From assembly GCA_963693305.1 (NCBI GenBank), contig OY855908.1, forward strand, positions 26,461,993 through 26,525,992: DNA of 64,000 bases. The letters run 5' to 3'. The first letter of the stretch is position 1, and every line of letters starts with the position of its first letter. This document shows positions 48,059 to 59,068 of the stretch, piece after piece. The position numbers were made by a program, and so were the translations under genes. The stretch is from Meandrina meandrites (Eukaryota; Cnidaria; Anthozoa; Scleractinia; Meandrinidae). Under the pieces are notes generated by a model. It was not told the origin of the DNA and did no database searches. It saw nothing but the letters and a program-made list of their open reading frames with translations.

Positions 48059-49804
48059 ATATATAGATTTAGGCAGGCCTAAAAGCGGAGCTCCCATTTA
48101 TCTTTTTTTTTTTTTGCTCGAGTAAATTACAGTGTTACCAAATAAGAAACCACACTATATTTCTAGGCTTATACGGTGGCCCATGTAGGTACAAAAAACC
48201 TCTCATGATTTTGTTGATGAAAGCGACGTCAATATATTTCGTGATTAACCCGTCTGAATTTTCCTGCCCTTAGTGACAGGTTCTAAAATTGAAATTGACG
48301 AGTGCACTTTATTGGGTTTCTCACGTACGCACGTAGGCGCAAAATAAATCTTAGTAAAACTTTTTACAACGTTTACTGTACACTAATTCGTAATACACCT
48401 CTAAGATCTCTATGAGTTATTCAAGGTAAAAAGAACCTTGACCTTGTTTTGATTACTACAAAACTGTTAGGGCAAGAAAATCAACTCAAGGCAAAAACAA
48501 AGTACGTACAGAAAAATAAAGTGAACTCGCTGCTAAACACAGTAAACTAAATGAACTCACGCCACGGCAAACTGACAAAATCACGGTGGCAAAACAAACA
48601 CTGCAAATTGATGGTGCCGGTCATGTAGGTCATTTTAAAGCAGTGTTTGTGTAAGAATTGTGGCAGTTTGTGATTTGGAAAGTGGTGCACGCTAACTTAG
48701 AATAAGCTTACAATGATGTTTTGACTGTTTTGAACCGTCTTCTTTTCGTTGCGGTTTGGTTGCATGATTTACTAATTCTGTTTTATCGTACGCGTTGCTA
48801 AATACCTAAGAGAATTTTATGTAGAGAACTGAATGAATTTTCTTCATTTCTGGTAAGTAAATATAACCCACTCAGCCTAGCGCAGGTAACTCGCAACGAA
48901 ACCGGCAAATTCAACACACTCACTAACAAGCAGTGATATTATAAAGAGAAACAAAACAAATGCAAGCGAGCCGAAATCGCGATTTTGATCCGTGAAGCTA
49001 AATAATTTGTTTTCAAAATCCAATAATGAACATCACAGTTAACTCCAATAACTAAAACTGAAAATAATTAGTCTAAACAAAATATTTACTAAACAAATGT
49101 GTAAAATGTACAAACATGAACAGGCTTGATAAATATTTACGTGAAGATCCTGAAGATCTGAAAACCGACACAACTTCAAATTCATTCATAAATGAAGTAT
49201 AATTCTCTCAATATAAAATTAGGCTTATGCTTAGTGCATACATTTACGTTTGTTACCTCATTATTGAAGACGGCTTATAAATTCTGCAGGGATAAGCTTT
49301 CAAACCAGCCCAATAATATCGGAGACGAACACGGCAAATTCGTTGCAAGCTTAGTCCAACACAACCGACATATACATTATATGAATTATCACCGAACATC
49401 AATTTCTCTCTTTCCATCGGTGTAGCCTTTAACAGTCTTTTATCCTTTACTTCAATGAACTTGATCGGCTCTGAATTCACTTTTGTTTGAGCTCAGTTCA
49501 GTGATATTCAGCCTTGCTCAGCCGTAGGTCGAACCCTGCACATCGCGCTCTTTTTGACTTGTTATCCAGTATATCACGTTCAAATCGGCAATTATTTCAG
49601 ATTTTCCCGTTAAGAGGTTGTCCTAAATCATTTGGCATAAGTTTCCATGATGTAGATGAGTAAATAAAGCGAGAAATATTCACGAAAATCGATGTTTGCC
49701 AGCAGCTTTCTTCGTGTCTTTCATTCAGCTGTAAAGGTGAACAGCGTACCAAAGATTTGCCGCCTTTTCGTACAATTGCTTCGTTTAAGTTGAAATGAAA
49801 TGTC

Positions 49805-49824
49805 CAGGCCCCAGTTGTTCAAAG

Positions 49825-49861
<37 letters not shown>

Positions 49862-49955
49862 GTGGATAGCATAGTTTGCTTTGCCAACACTTATCCACTG
49901 GATAGCGATTTATCCGGTGGATAGGGTTATCCACCTTTCGAACAACCGGGGCCTG
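49805..49955. mobile_element. Foldback MITE (CAGGCCCC ends)
   Basis: CAGGCCCCAGTTGTTC on the left and GAACAACCGGGGCCTG on the right, with long inner arms (GTGGATAACGCTATCCACCG, TATCCAGTGGATAG). The paralogous repeat at 54283-54292 reads AAATGTCCAGATCA with no insertion, an empty site. Confidence 0.88.
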
Positions 49956-50349
49956 ATCATTTATTTAACATACGAAAAAACTAAACTAATTATTTCTAAA
50001 ATAGATTTAGCCAAGCCTAAAAGCAGAGCTTGTCGGTTATTTACCTTGCCCTTTATTTAAATCTGAATTTACGCGATGATAAAATTTATCAGGCTAAGTA
50101 AAAAACTGAGTACTTGAGCCCGCGATCAACTCGAAAACCATTACCTGGTCAGTGGTCAACTTCCAAAAAAGACGTCACCTCGATTAGCTCTACGCCTGAG
50201 CCCGCGATATGGTCATGTGATACTGGTCAGCGGATACCTTGTTTTGACAGCTGTCAATTGACCATGACATGGAAGTCCAATATCAAAGATTTAACAGTAA
50301 CCAAGGCGGTAATTGTCCTGTGACTCCCCTCCCCCTCCCCCAGAGTCTG

Positions 50350-50383
50350 TACGGACGGACGGACGGACGGACGGACGGACGCT
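50350..50383. repeat. (GGAC)n short tandem repeat
   Basis: About eight GGAC units near the end of the 2.4-kb repeat. Copy 2 has a shorter, diverged version near 54460-54488. Confidence 0.85.
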
Positions 50384-50488
50384 CGTACGGTCACGTGATT
50401 ACCAAATTTTCTGGGCTTGATGGTTTACCAAATTTTCTTACCCATGGTGCTCCGCTGGCGCGCTTCGCGCGCTGGAGCTCCGCTAAAA

Positions 50489-51208
50489 CTATTTGTATTA
50501 ATGGCAAATCAGCCTATAACCACAGTCTTGCAGATAAAGGTATACGTAGATTAGAAGACCTTATCTCTGAAAATAACGAGCTTATTACAAAACATAAGTT
50601 GCGGGAACTAGATATCTCTCCGTTAGATGCATTTAAGCTCTTCTGTGTCATTGATGCCCTTCCAACAGAATATCGTAGATTTCTAAAAACTTATAATTAT
50701 ACTGGCACTGAGCCCTTTAACCTACAAAATCAAGTCCAGTTACAGTTAAAAGGGCAAAATGTCTTAATCAGTAAGGCCGTTTCGAAGACTATTTACAAAG
50801 AACTCCGAAACAGAATCATTACTCCACCTACAGCTCAGCTTAAGTACAATGTTTTGTTCGAAAATGATGGTGAATTGGATTGGAAGAAAATATATTGCTT
50901 ACCACATCGTGTTGCTTTGGACACAAAATCGCGTGAATTTCAATACAAACTTCTTAACAGATGTCTTGCAACAAATGTCCTCCTTAGTAAAGTTGGAATA
51001 ATTTCATCTCCACTCTGTTCTTTTTGCGGGGAAGTAGACGAATCTCTCGAACATATCTTTATAACTTGCCACTATACCAAGAAGTTTTGGGCAGAAGTTA
51101 TAAAATGGATGGGCCACCAGAATATCCAAATTAAATCCCTCTGTCAGACATAATGTTTGGTATTACTAACGAGGAGGATTGGTTTGTTAACCATATTTTG
51201 TTAATTGC

Positions 51209-51294
<86 letters not shown>

Positions 51295-51420
51295 GTGTAG
51301 ATGTAATAAGGCTAAACCATCCATTATTGCATTTAAGGCACAAGTGAAGAAAATTTATCAACGTGAGGAAAAGATTGCTCAATTTAATGGCCCATCCATA
51401 AAAAAAAAAAAAATGGGGCA
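50489..51420 (+). pseudogene. LINE ORF2 remnant: C-terminal region
   Basis: Continues from the WNNN codons at 48058: TICINGKSAYNHSLADKGI, RRLEDLISENN, ELRNRIITPPTAQLKYN, WKKIYCLPHRVALDTKSREF and the knuckle SPLCSFCGEVDESLEHIF. A frameshift follows near 51125, then LFGITNEEDWFVNHILLIAK runs into an A run plus (TA)n at 51209-51292 that has expanded inside the coding text; the basic tail resumes at 51296. Confirms that the 2.4-kb repeat inserted into this LINE. Confidence 0.85.
51209..51292. repeat. A(26)-(TA)n tract within a LINE remnant
   Basis: A run of about 26 A followed by about 29 TA units, interrupting the C-terminal LINE coding text. Confidence 0.9.
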
Positions 51421-51648
51421 AGTATATTAAGGTAGAAACATAACCTGTCATAACATGTTAAAATCTTTGTACTGTGTATGTAAGTTATAGTTTATGGTAT
51501 TGTGTTTTGAAATAGAAAAGGTGGAAGTGTAACGAGTTTCCTGTAAGTGTAATGTGTGTGTGTGTGTCTGTTCGTAACAACAATATGTACATGTATTGTA
51601 AGAAACCATAAAATCAAATAAAGTATTAAAATACAAAAAAAAAAAAAA

Positions 51649-52346
51649 AGATGTAGGACAAGCAGCATTTTGCCTAATGAATTTATTCATGGCTAGGTGT
51701 CCCCCGCGACCTAAAATGACGTTCGCGCGAAAATCTGCTAACATTGACTTTTTTCTAAAACTTTCACCACTGTGAGTTTATGGGTTATTCATGTCAGAAA
51801 TGTCTAAATATTGTTTATGTGACTCTTTTAAGCAAATTGATGCAACTGGTGATCTTCCTTAAAGAAAATATAATCATTTAATGGTCACCTTTGCACTTGC
51901 CTGGCAGTTGAAAGCTGGGCAAGATTCGATGCCGCGTGGGAAGAAAAAAAAGAGCTTTTTAAACTTCCAACATTGACTTTTTGTTCATTTTTTTACAACC
52001 TGTCAAGAATCGCAAATCAGAACTGCCCATTCAAAAAAATTTGGGGGTCACCGACCATTTGAGAGAGTAAGCTACGAGCGAAGTTCAAGCAACAGCTGCC
52101 AGCCCTGTATCTATTTGAAAAGTTTTCTGAGCGCGCGCTAGATGTATGACGTGGCGTGACGTTGCAACAAGAATTGCATGCGTAATAAAGATGCGCACAA
52201 ACAGTTAGCGCGAACGTCCTTAAAGGGTACAATCCACTCACTGGATATGGTGCGTGACAAAAAGCGAGCGAAAAGAATTATACTGTCACACCATAAAATA
52301 TAAATTAGAAACCGTTTAGCCAAAGAAGCCAAGGAAATGAAATGCT
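51649..52346. other. No gene seen between LINE 3' end and repeat copy 2
   Basis: Contains two similar AACATTGACTTTTT blocks (51740 and 51970 areas) and no protein-like frame. Confidence 0.5.
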
Positions 52347-54575
52347 AATATATAGATTTAGGCAGGCCTAAAAGCGGAGCTCCCATTTATTGTTTTTTGT
52401 TTTGTTTTTGTTTTTGTTTTTTTTTTGCTCGAGTTAATTGCAGTGTTTAACAAATAAGTAGCAACACTATTTCTAAGCTTATACAGTGGTACAAAATAAA
52501 TTAGTTTTTAATCGCTCATGGTTAAACTTTTAAGTATAAAATATTTTACATGTAAAAACCTCTCATCGTTTTGCTGACGAAAGCGATGTCAACATTGGTA
52601 GCCTGTGTACAGCCGTTGAGGGGAGCGGGACGGCTGTACACAGGCTACAACATTGGTAGCGTTCCTATTTCGAGGTTAAACCGAAATTGACGAGTGCACT
52701 TTATTGGGTTCCTCACGTACGCACGTAGGAGCACACAACAGATTTTTGTAAAACTTTTTACATGTTTTACAACGTTTACTGTACACTAATTAATGCACCT
52801 TTATGAGTTATTCAATGTAAAAAGGACCTTGATCCTGTTTTGATTTAATACAAAAACAGTAAGGACAAAAAATTAACTCAAGGAAAAAACAAAGTACAGA
52901 AAAACAAAGTAAATCGCTGCTAAACACAGTAAACCAAATGAACTCACATCACGGCAAGATGAGAAAATCACGGCGGCAAAACAAACTCTGCAAATTGATG
53001 GTGCCGGTTTTGTAAGTCAGATTTTGTGTAAGAATTGTGACAGTTTGTGATTTGGGAAGTGGTACACGCTAACTTAGAATAAATTGTTTTGAACCGTCTT
53101 CTTTTCGCTGCGGTACTGTTTCAATTTTCTTCATTTCTGGTAAGCAAATATGCGGTAGGTAAAGCCCGGGAGGTAAAGTCTGAACTCACTCAGCCAAACA
53201 CAGGTAACTCGCAACGAAATCGGCGAAATATTGGTTTACCCGTAAAAGATTTCAAGATCATTTCAACGCACTCGCTGATAAGAGAAACAAAACAAATGCA
53301 ATCGAGTATCAAAAAGAGCGATTGGATAAAAGACCACTTAAAAATATTTTAGTGTGCAGTATCGCTGAGTAGTTTTTGTTTGCAGGATTTTCCGTACTAC
53401 GTGTAGTTTGTAATTTACAAATCGAAATCGTGATTTTGATCCGTGAAGCTTAATAATTTAATATTGTTTTCAAAATTCAATAATGAACATCACAGTTAAC
53501 TCCACTAACTAAAACACAAAACAATTAGTCCAAATGAAATATTTAATAAACAATGTCTGTATAAAATGTACAAACATGAACAAAGTTTGAAAGCAGCATT
53601 AATTGAATTGTAAATATTTACGAAAAGATGCGAAACCGACACAACTTCAAATTCGCTCATAAAGAAGTATAAACAGATTCTAATGCACAACAAAAAAATA
53701 CTTATGCGTAGTGCATACATTTACTTTTGTTACCTCATGTTTGGAGAAGGCTTGCAGTGCTAAAATTTCAAACCAGCACAATAATATCGGAAGCGAACAC
53801 GCCACTCGTTGTAAGCCTACTCCAGCACCACCGACATATAAGTTCTTACATGTTTTAAATTATCGGCGAAGATCGATCTCTCCTTTCTTTTCGGTGTAGC
53901 TGTTAGGTCTGTTAGCAGTCTTTTGTCCATCACTTAGTGAACTTCACCGACTGTGAGCTCACTTTTATTTCAGCTCAATGTCAGCTCAATTAACGTTTTA
54001 GCCATGGTCAGCCGCAGTGCTTCAACTCTCGGTGTTTTCCGATGTATATCATATTCAAGTCGGCAATTATTTCGAATCATCCCGTTAAGCGGTTGTCCTA
54101 AATCATTTTGCATGAGGTTTCCATAAAGTTGATGAGTAAATAGAGTGAGAAATATTCACGAAGAACTATGTTTTCCAGCATGCCCTCTTCGCGTCTTTCA
54201 TTCAGGTTAAAAGGTAAACAACGTACTAACTATTTTAGCGCCTTTTCATACAATCGCTTCGTTTAAGTTGCAATGAAATGTCCAGATCACAAGAAACACG
54301 AGAAAAAACAACCTGAAGTGACACAGTGTTTTAACAAATTTCTACGACAAATAAGTTAACTCTCGACAAACCAAAAAAATGTTTTTGTATTACTTTTTGC
54401 CAGAAAAGGGCTCTAAACCAAGGACAAAGACAAACTCGTCCCCAGCCCTAATTCGTGCGTACGGACGTACGTGCGGACGGACGGACGTGACATCCAGATT
54501 TTCTCGGCTTGATGGGTTTGCTAATTTCTGTAGCAATGGATGCTCCGCCCGCGGGCGGAGACGCCATATTGGTGT
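52347..54575. mobile_element. 2.4-kb non-coding interspersed repeat, copy 2
   Basis: Starts AATATATAGATTTAGGCAGG and follows copy 1 block by block (CTCGAGTTAATTGCAGTGTT, GACGAGTGCACTTTATTGGG, GTTTACTGTACACTAATT, ATGAACATCACAGTTAACTC). Ends less clearly, near TGCTCCGCCCGCGGGCGGAG. Lacks the 49805 MITE but has a different small hairpin at 52598. Confidence 0.72.
52598..52648. mobile_element. Miniature hairpin element (51 bp) with 7-bp duplication
   Basis: GTAGCCTGTGTACAGCCGT against its complement, loop GAGGGGAGCGG-like. AACATTG flanks it on both sides (52591-52597 and 52649-52655). Absent from the matching place in copy 1. Confidence 0.8.
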
Positions 54576-55108
54576 ACAACTTTGGTACACCGACATGGCC
54601 GCTGCAAATCAGTCAAACCACCTGAAATAAAAAATGTATTTGAACTGAACAATGAAGAATATCAGAAAAATAATGGTAAGGCGTTGCGGAAAAAGTGATA
54701 TTATCTTAATGTGAAAAAAGAAAAGGGAATTGACTAGTAGCTTTGGAGAAAACTCTGTTTCAGTTTAATTTTGAATGATGAAATTGGCAAGTGCTTTATA
54801 TTCCATATCTTAGGGCCTTGAAATCGAATATTAAACTTTCCATAATTTCTTCTTGCTTTGGGAAGATATTACCAATGTTTTGCAGAATGCCTGGTATGGT
54901 AACTGTGGACGGTATCTAACTTGGTGAGGAAGAACTGGAATACAGAGGGTAACAATTGATTATGAAAGTTATGCATGAAAGTGGCAATGACGAAGGTAAC
55001 GAGATCAGAAAAGTTAATAATCTCCAGAGACTTGAATAGTTGACTAGAGTGATGATCAAAGCTAGAGAATGTCATCACCCGTACTGCTTTTTGGATCTAC
55101 AGTAGACT
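54576..55108. other. No gene seen
   Basis: Unassigned sequence between repeat copy 2 and the terminus at 55109. No protein-like frame. Confidence 0.5.
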
Positions 55109-55750
55109 CCCTTACCAAACCAACTCTGTTTTTAAAATAATTTAAAACTGTTTTAACAGTATTTTGACGATTTAAACACTATTTTGAAGCCACCATAGGG
55201 TGTTTTTGTGCTATTTTGTAAAAAAAGTTTAAATTTTACTCACTGTTTGAACTGTATTTTAGACATAGTTAAAACGTATTCTGTGACACCGGAAAGATTT
55301 TCCATCTGTTTTTAATGTATTTTTTTCTCAAAACAGTGTTAAAATAGTGGATTTAAAATCTGTTTTGAGACTGTGCCCAAAAACAGTTAGTATAAATACT
55401 TTAAAAATGCTACTTAAACACTATTTTGAAAGCAATATCGGCAGTGGTTGTAGATTTAAAATGTAGTTTAACAACTACCAGTTTAAAAACAGGTTTCAAA
55501 TAGATATTTGAAATGTAGTTGACAAGTTAACAGTATAAAATAGGTTGTAAATATAATATTTGAAACCTATTTTGAACATCAACTCACGATTAGCATTTCA
55601 CAATACAGATAAAAGAGTCTGTTTTTAACATATTTAAATTTTTGTTCAGGTGAGTAGACTATTGACAATGTGGTTTTAAAATACTAACGGCAGGGTCTAT
55701 GTACAAAGAGATTTTAAATACACTATTTTAGCGCTATTTTGAGAGGTTGA
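55109..55750. mobile_element. Second CCCTTACCA terminus with its own subterminal array
   Basis: CCCTTACCA at 55109-55117, the same nonamer that begins and ends the CACTA-like element, followed by about 630 bp of short degenerate repeats around TTTTAAAACAGT and AACACTATTTTGA, many of them inverted to each other. The matching TGGTAAGGG end was not found in the window, so either the element extends beyond 64000 or this is a solo or decayed end. Confidence 0.55.
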
Positions 55751-56489
55751 CCGTCAACTTTGCTCCCACTCCCCAGTCCCTTTTCTGTTTTATCCTTGAT
55801 TTGCAATATATCACTTCCTTTCGTGCGCGCCAAGAATCTGAGAAAAAAATGACCGACTTATAGAGGTTAAGAGCTGCTTAAGCATCAAGATATTAATTTT
55901 TATAGGGAAGTCGGGAAATAACGAGCTTAATTGCCGCCCTGAAATATGTACAATGTATGATAAACAAATTGGCCAAGGCTTTCATATTATTGGCGCCAAG
56001 GGCAGGAAGGCCTTATAAATAAACTTCAAAGCTTCTGCTCATTTAGTTGTATCGGTGAAACGCGAATGTCGTAGGTATATATAATCCTCGCAATCGTAGA
56101 GTCCTGGACAAGTCTTAGATCAGACCGAATGACCGATCAATAGCACTCGAGTCAAGCGCTCTGGCGCGCCGGCCGCTTATAATGGAATCTGTGCATTAAT
56201 TAAATTTTCATTAAACTCATACCTTAATACACGGAGTCTTTTGCTTGGTATCCCAATTTTTTTTACAAAAGGAATCTTCTGCTTGCATCTTCCAAGATTG
56301 AATTCTTTGTTCATGTGCTTACGCGAACGAACGCGCAAGTTTTTTTTTCTATCACCTCGGCGTTTGATCATTAATTTCACATACCACGTGATTCGCTCCA
56401 GGCCTTCTCGGACAAAGGATTTGAATTCTGCCCGCCATGTAGCCTGCTTTTGAATATGGCGGGTGGATGGTGTCAAAATTAGTACTACC

Positions 56490-56825
56490 AAATTGAATGG
56501 CGATTTACTAAAATGAATGGATCACGTTTCAATTGAATGGCTCACCAAACTGAATGGCTCGTCATAAATTGAATGGCATACTATCAAACTGAATGGCGAT
56601 TTACCGAAATAAATGGATCACTTTTTAGGTTGAATGGTGCGTTACCAAAACGAATGGATCACATTAAATTGGATGGCTCACAAATTGAATGGTTCATCGT
56701 AAATTGAATGGCATACTTCCAAACTGAATGGCAAGTTACCAAATTGAATGGATCGCATTCAAATTGAATGGCGATTTACCAAAGTGAATGGATCACAGTT
56801 GGATGGCCCACCGCGAATTGAATTC
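56490..56825. repeat. Minisatellite built on TTGAATGG
   Basis: About 18 units of AATTGAATGG or variants separated by short spacers (CGATTTACCAAA, GATCACA, CTCACC), with a longer-period pattern of about 110-130 bp. Lies just upstream of the gene start at 56890. Confidence 0.85.
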
Positions 56826-56889
56826 TGGACTACGCTCAAGGAGCCTGGGATTGACTGAAGTCCTGGGGTTTTCACGCGCTTCAAGAAAC

Positions 56890-57871
56890 ATGGCGGCCAG
56901 AACTCCTTGTAATGCGAGCGGAGAAGACGATCATGGAGGCGGAGATCCGCAACAAATCCTAAGAAGCTGTGCTGAAAGTTTGCTTACGGCTGTATCTCGA
57001 CTTGAAGGAGGCGAGAGATCGCTAACAGATCCTGCCCAGACACCAGCTGCTCGTTCGTCTTCGCCCAGTACTTCGTCCATGGCCATTGAGGAGCACCGCA
57101 GATTATTTGGCTATCAGACGCCGTCGTCATCAAGATGTGGCAGGCGATCTGGCACTCAGCGTGGTCAGGGTCCCAGCAAAAAAATGATTGTAACAACAAG
57201 GAGTGGCGAGTGCAAAGTCTTCCCAGTAGAGAACACTTGGACAAAATTGTTTGTCTGTCTCTCCCGAACAAACGACCAAGAGGTACCAACTACGAGTGGT
57301 AAAATTATTTTAAGTTTTGCAGGGCTTGGCGAAAAAAAGGTCGTATTTCAAAAGGATGGAAAAGCCAGGAATGTTTTCGAAAAGCTCGTGGAAGAATTTC
57401 CTCCCTTGGCTGAAGGTGGGGGATTTGAAATTCTTAGAACAACGGAAAACAGCGCACGAAAGCTGACTGCCCTTCCTGTTCCTCCTGGAGGATACACCGT
57501 GCCTTATCTGAAAAGTATTCTTGGACAAGCGAGAGGATTTATCCGTCCTCTTCAAAAAGACCTGTGCCTGCAGGAACATGCAGCATTTCAGGTAAGTTTA
57601 AAAAGTACGAATAACTACTATAGAAAATTATATACAGGTGTGTTAATACAGTATGAAGGCATAAAATAATCAAGGAAGGCTTTATATATTGCAATTTCCT
57701 ATCTCACCATAGTAAAGCAATATGTTTCTGGGCAGCCTTGGAATTGATCAAGCCACAATTTTCTCTTTAGGTTGATGCCTCAGAGCCCTCTTTTGAATGT
57801 GTTAAGTGTTTGAAGATATTCAAGATGTCTGAGTTCAATGAGCACAAGTCAGTGTGCCAGGAAGGATCTGG
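56890..57871 (+). CDS. Transposon-associated gene, first two exons (possible HECT-type protein)
   Basis: Exon 1 56890-57591 (donor TTTCAG|GTAAGT, phase 0) and exon 2 57771-57871 (acceptor TCTTTAG, donor GG|GTATGT, phase 2). The start is ATGGCGGCC. Residues about 1-100 are low-complexity Ser/Pro. Then WTKLFVCLSRTNDQEVP, AGLGEKKVVFQKD, VFEKLVEEFPPL, GGGFEILRTTENSARKL and ARGFIRPLQKDLCL, and a zinc finger FECVKCLKIF...EHKSVC. I recall this N-terminal arrangement from multi-copy fish and cnidarian proteins annotated as HECT-type or uncharacterised, often near integrase-type transposases. No HECT exon was found downstream to 62 kb, so it is partial or broken. Confidence 0.6.
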
Positions 57872-58744
57872 GTATGTTAAGTGTCATTGTCAGAGAAAAC
57901 CAGGCAATGGCGAAAGATGGGGGTCGGCCGATTTCCCTAATTTTTTCAGCATTTGAAACCTATCAGATGAGATAAAGATTGGTGGTATTTAAATGATTTC
58001 TTGGCTTTTCAATTCTGAGATTGACCACCCCCTACATTTTGGCTCAGAAAGTGCCAAAAATCCATATAAAAAAGGCCAACTTCTCGGTACTACAAACCGA
58101 TCTCCCTTTTGCATTTAGTGCACATATATTTTTCTCAAGGTTAATTAACTAGTTGTTAATGTTTTGGCTTTCTCGAAACAAATTTTCAGTCAAACTAAAA
58201 TTTTTGCCAAATTTTCTAATGTGGGTAGGTAGCTTGTACCTTACAACAGAGTGAATTTCGGGGTTTTTCAAATTTTATTTTTCCAAAAGTGCGGAAGTTT
58301 ATTTTTTATTTTATTCCATTTTTAAACAGTCTATACCCTTCTTAATCAAAAACAAGAATTTATTGATCGGCACAAGAAACTCTCTTTCCACGAATTTTGT
58401 TCAAAAATGCCTTAAATCGCTCTTATGGCTACTTTCCCGCCAAAAGTAATTCACACTAAAATATTATATAAAATCGGCAAAATTGCATTTAGAATGAAAT
58501 TGATGTATTATAATTCAGTTTAGGAACAGCAGAATCTTTACATGTTTAATAAAAATAATTTCGAAATTATAATGTAATTAAAATAAATAAATAAATATTG
58601 CAGAATTGACATGAATTTCGGTGAAAATTTCCCGCGAAAATTCAGTCGTATTATGAAAGTACTGTTTGGATTTTCATGGTATATTCAAATTAGCTTGGTT
58701 TGTCGTGAAAATAAACCTTATATATAAGGCAGTCTTAGAAGCAA
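57872..58744. other. No gene seen; downstream flank of the partial gene
   Basis: AT-rich non-coding sequence after the exon 2 donor. No further exon with matching phase and protein-like text was recognised. Confidence 0.5.
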
Positions 58745-58749
58745 TGGCC

Positions 58750-59068
58750 GACAATTGAAATCATTGTAAAAAACAAGTTTTGGTTTACAATATTTCGGCT
58801 CTATCTCAGAGTCATAGTCTTGTGCATGACGTTAATTTTACAAGAGGAACTTAAATATCTGAGGCGTGTTTAAGTTACGTAATAAAGTATAGAAATATTG
58901 GGAATCAGAGAAAATAGTTTTAACTCTCTGGAGGCTTTGAGTCCTTCATTAATGCTAGGCTTGAGATTCTTAATATGACTCTGAAATAGAGCCGAAATAT
59001 TGTATTTTAATATCAATTTCTTGTAACGAACCAATACTTGGTTTTTACAATGATTTCATTTCTCGGCC
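58750..59068. repeat. Inverted-repeat element with CGGCTCTATCTCAGAGTCA arms
   Basis: CAATATTTCGGCTCTATCTC on the left and GAGCCGAAATATTG on the right are inverted, within outer arms GAAATCATTGTAAAAA and TTTTTACAATGATTTCA. Resembles Penelope-associated ends such as those at 14004 and 37745. Confidence 0.65.

Larger units (their letters stand above)
48060..50488. mobile_element. 2.4-kb non-coding interspersed repeat, copy 1
   Basis: Inserted between adjacent codons of the LINE at 46298. Starts ATATATAGATTTAGGCAGGC, with AGCGGAGCTCC just inside, and ends in CTGGAGCTCCGCTAAA, so an 11-bp AGCGGAGCTCC is inverted near the two ends. Interior blocks recur in copy 2 (ACTTTATTGGGTT, TGCACATCGCGCTC-type region, GTAACTCGCAACGAAA, TTCACTTTTGTTTGAGCTC). 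It contains a MITE at 49805-49955 and a (GGAC)n tract. No protein frame is supported. Class unknown. Confidence 0.75.
46298..51648 (+). mobile_element. Second L1/Tx1-like LINE copy, 5'-truncated and decayed
   Basis: Aligns by eye in order with ORF2 at 31914: end of the endonuclease, RT, C-terminal knuckle, then a 3' UTR with AATAAAGTATT and poly(A) at 51635-51648. It lacks about 200 codons after the FADD box, has frameshifts and stops, and is interrupted at 48060-50488 by a 2.4-kb non-coding repeat. It belongs to a related but distinct subfamily. Confidence 0.85.

Noticed and set aside
54672..54680. ATGGTAAGGC as the partner end for the CCCTTACCA terminus
   Set aside because: It lies to the left of the 55109 end, lacks the final G, and has no subterminal repeats inside.
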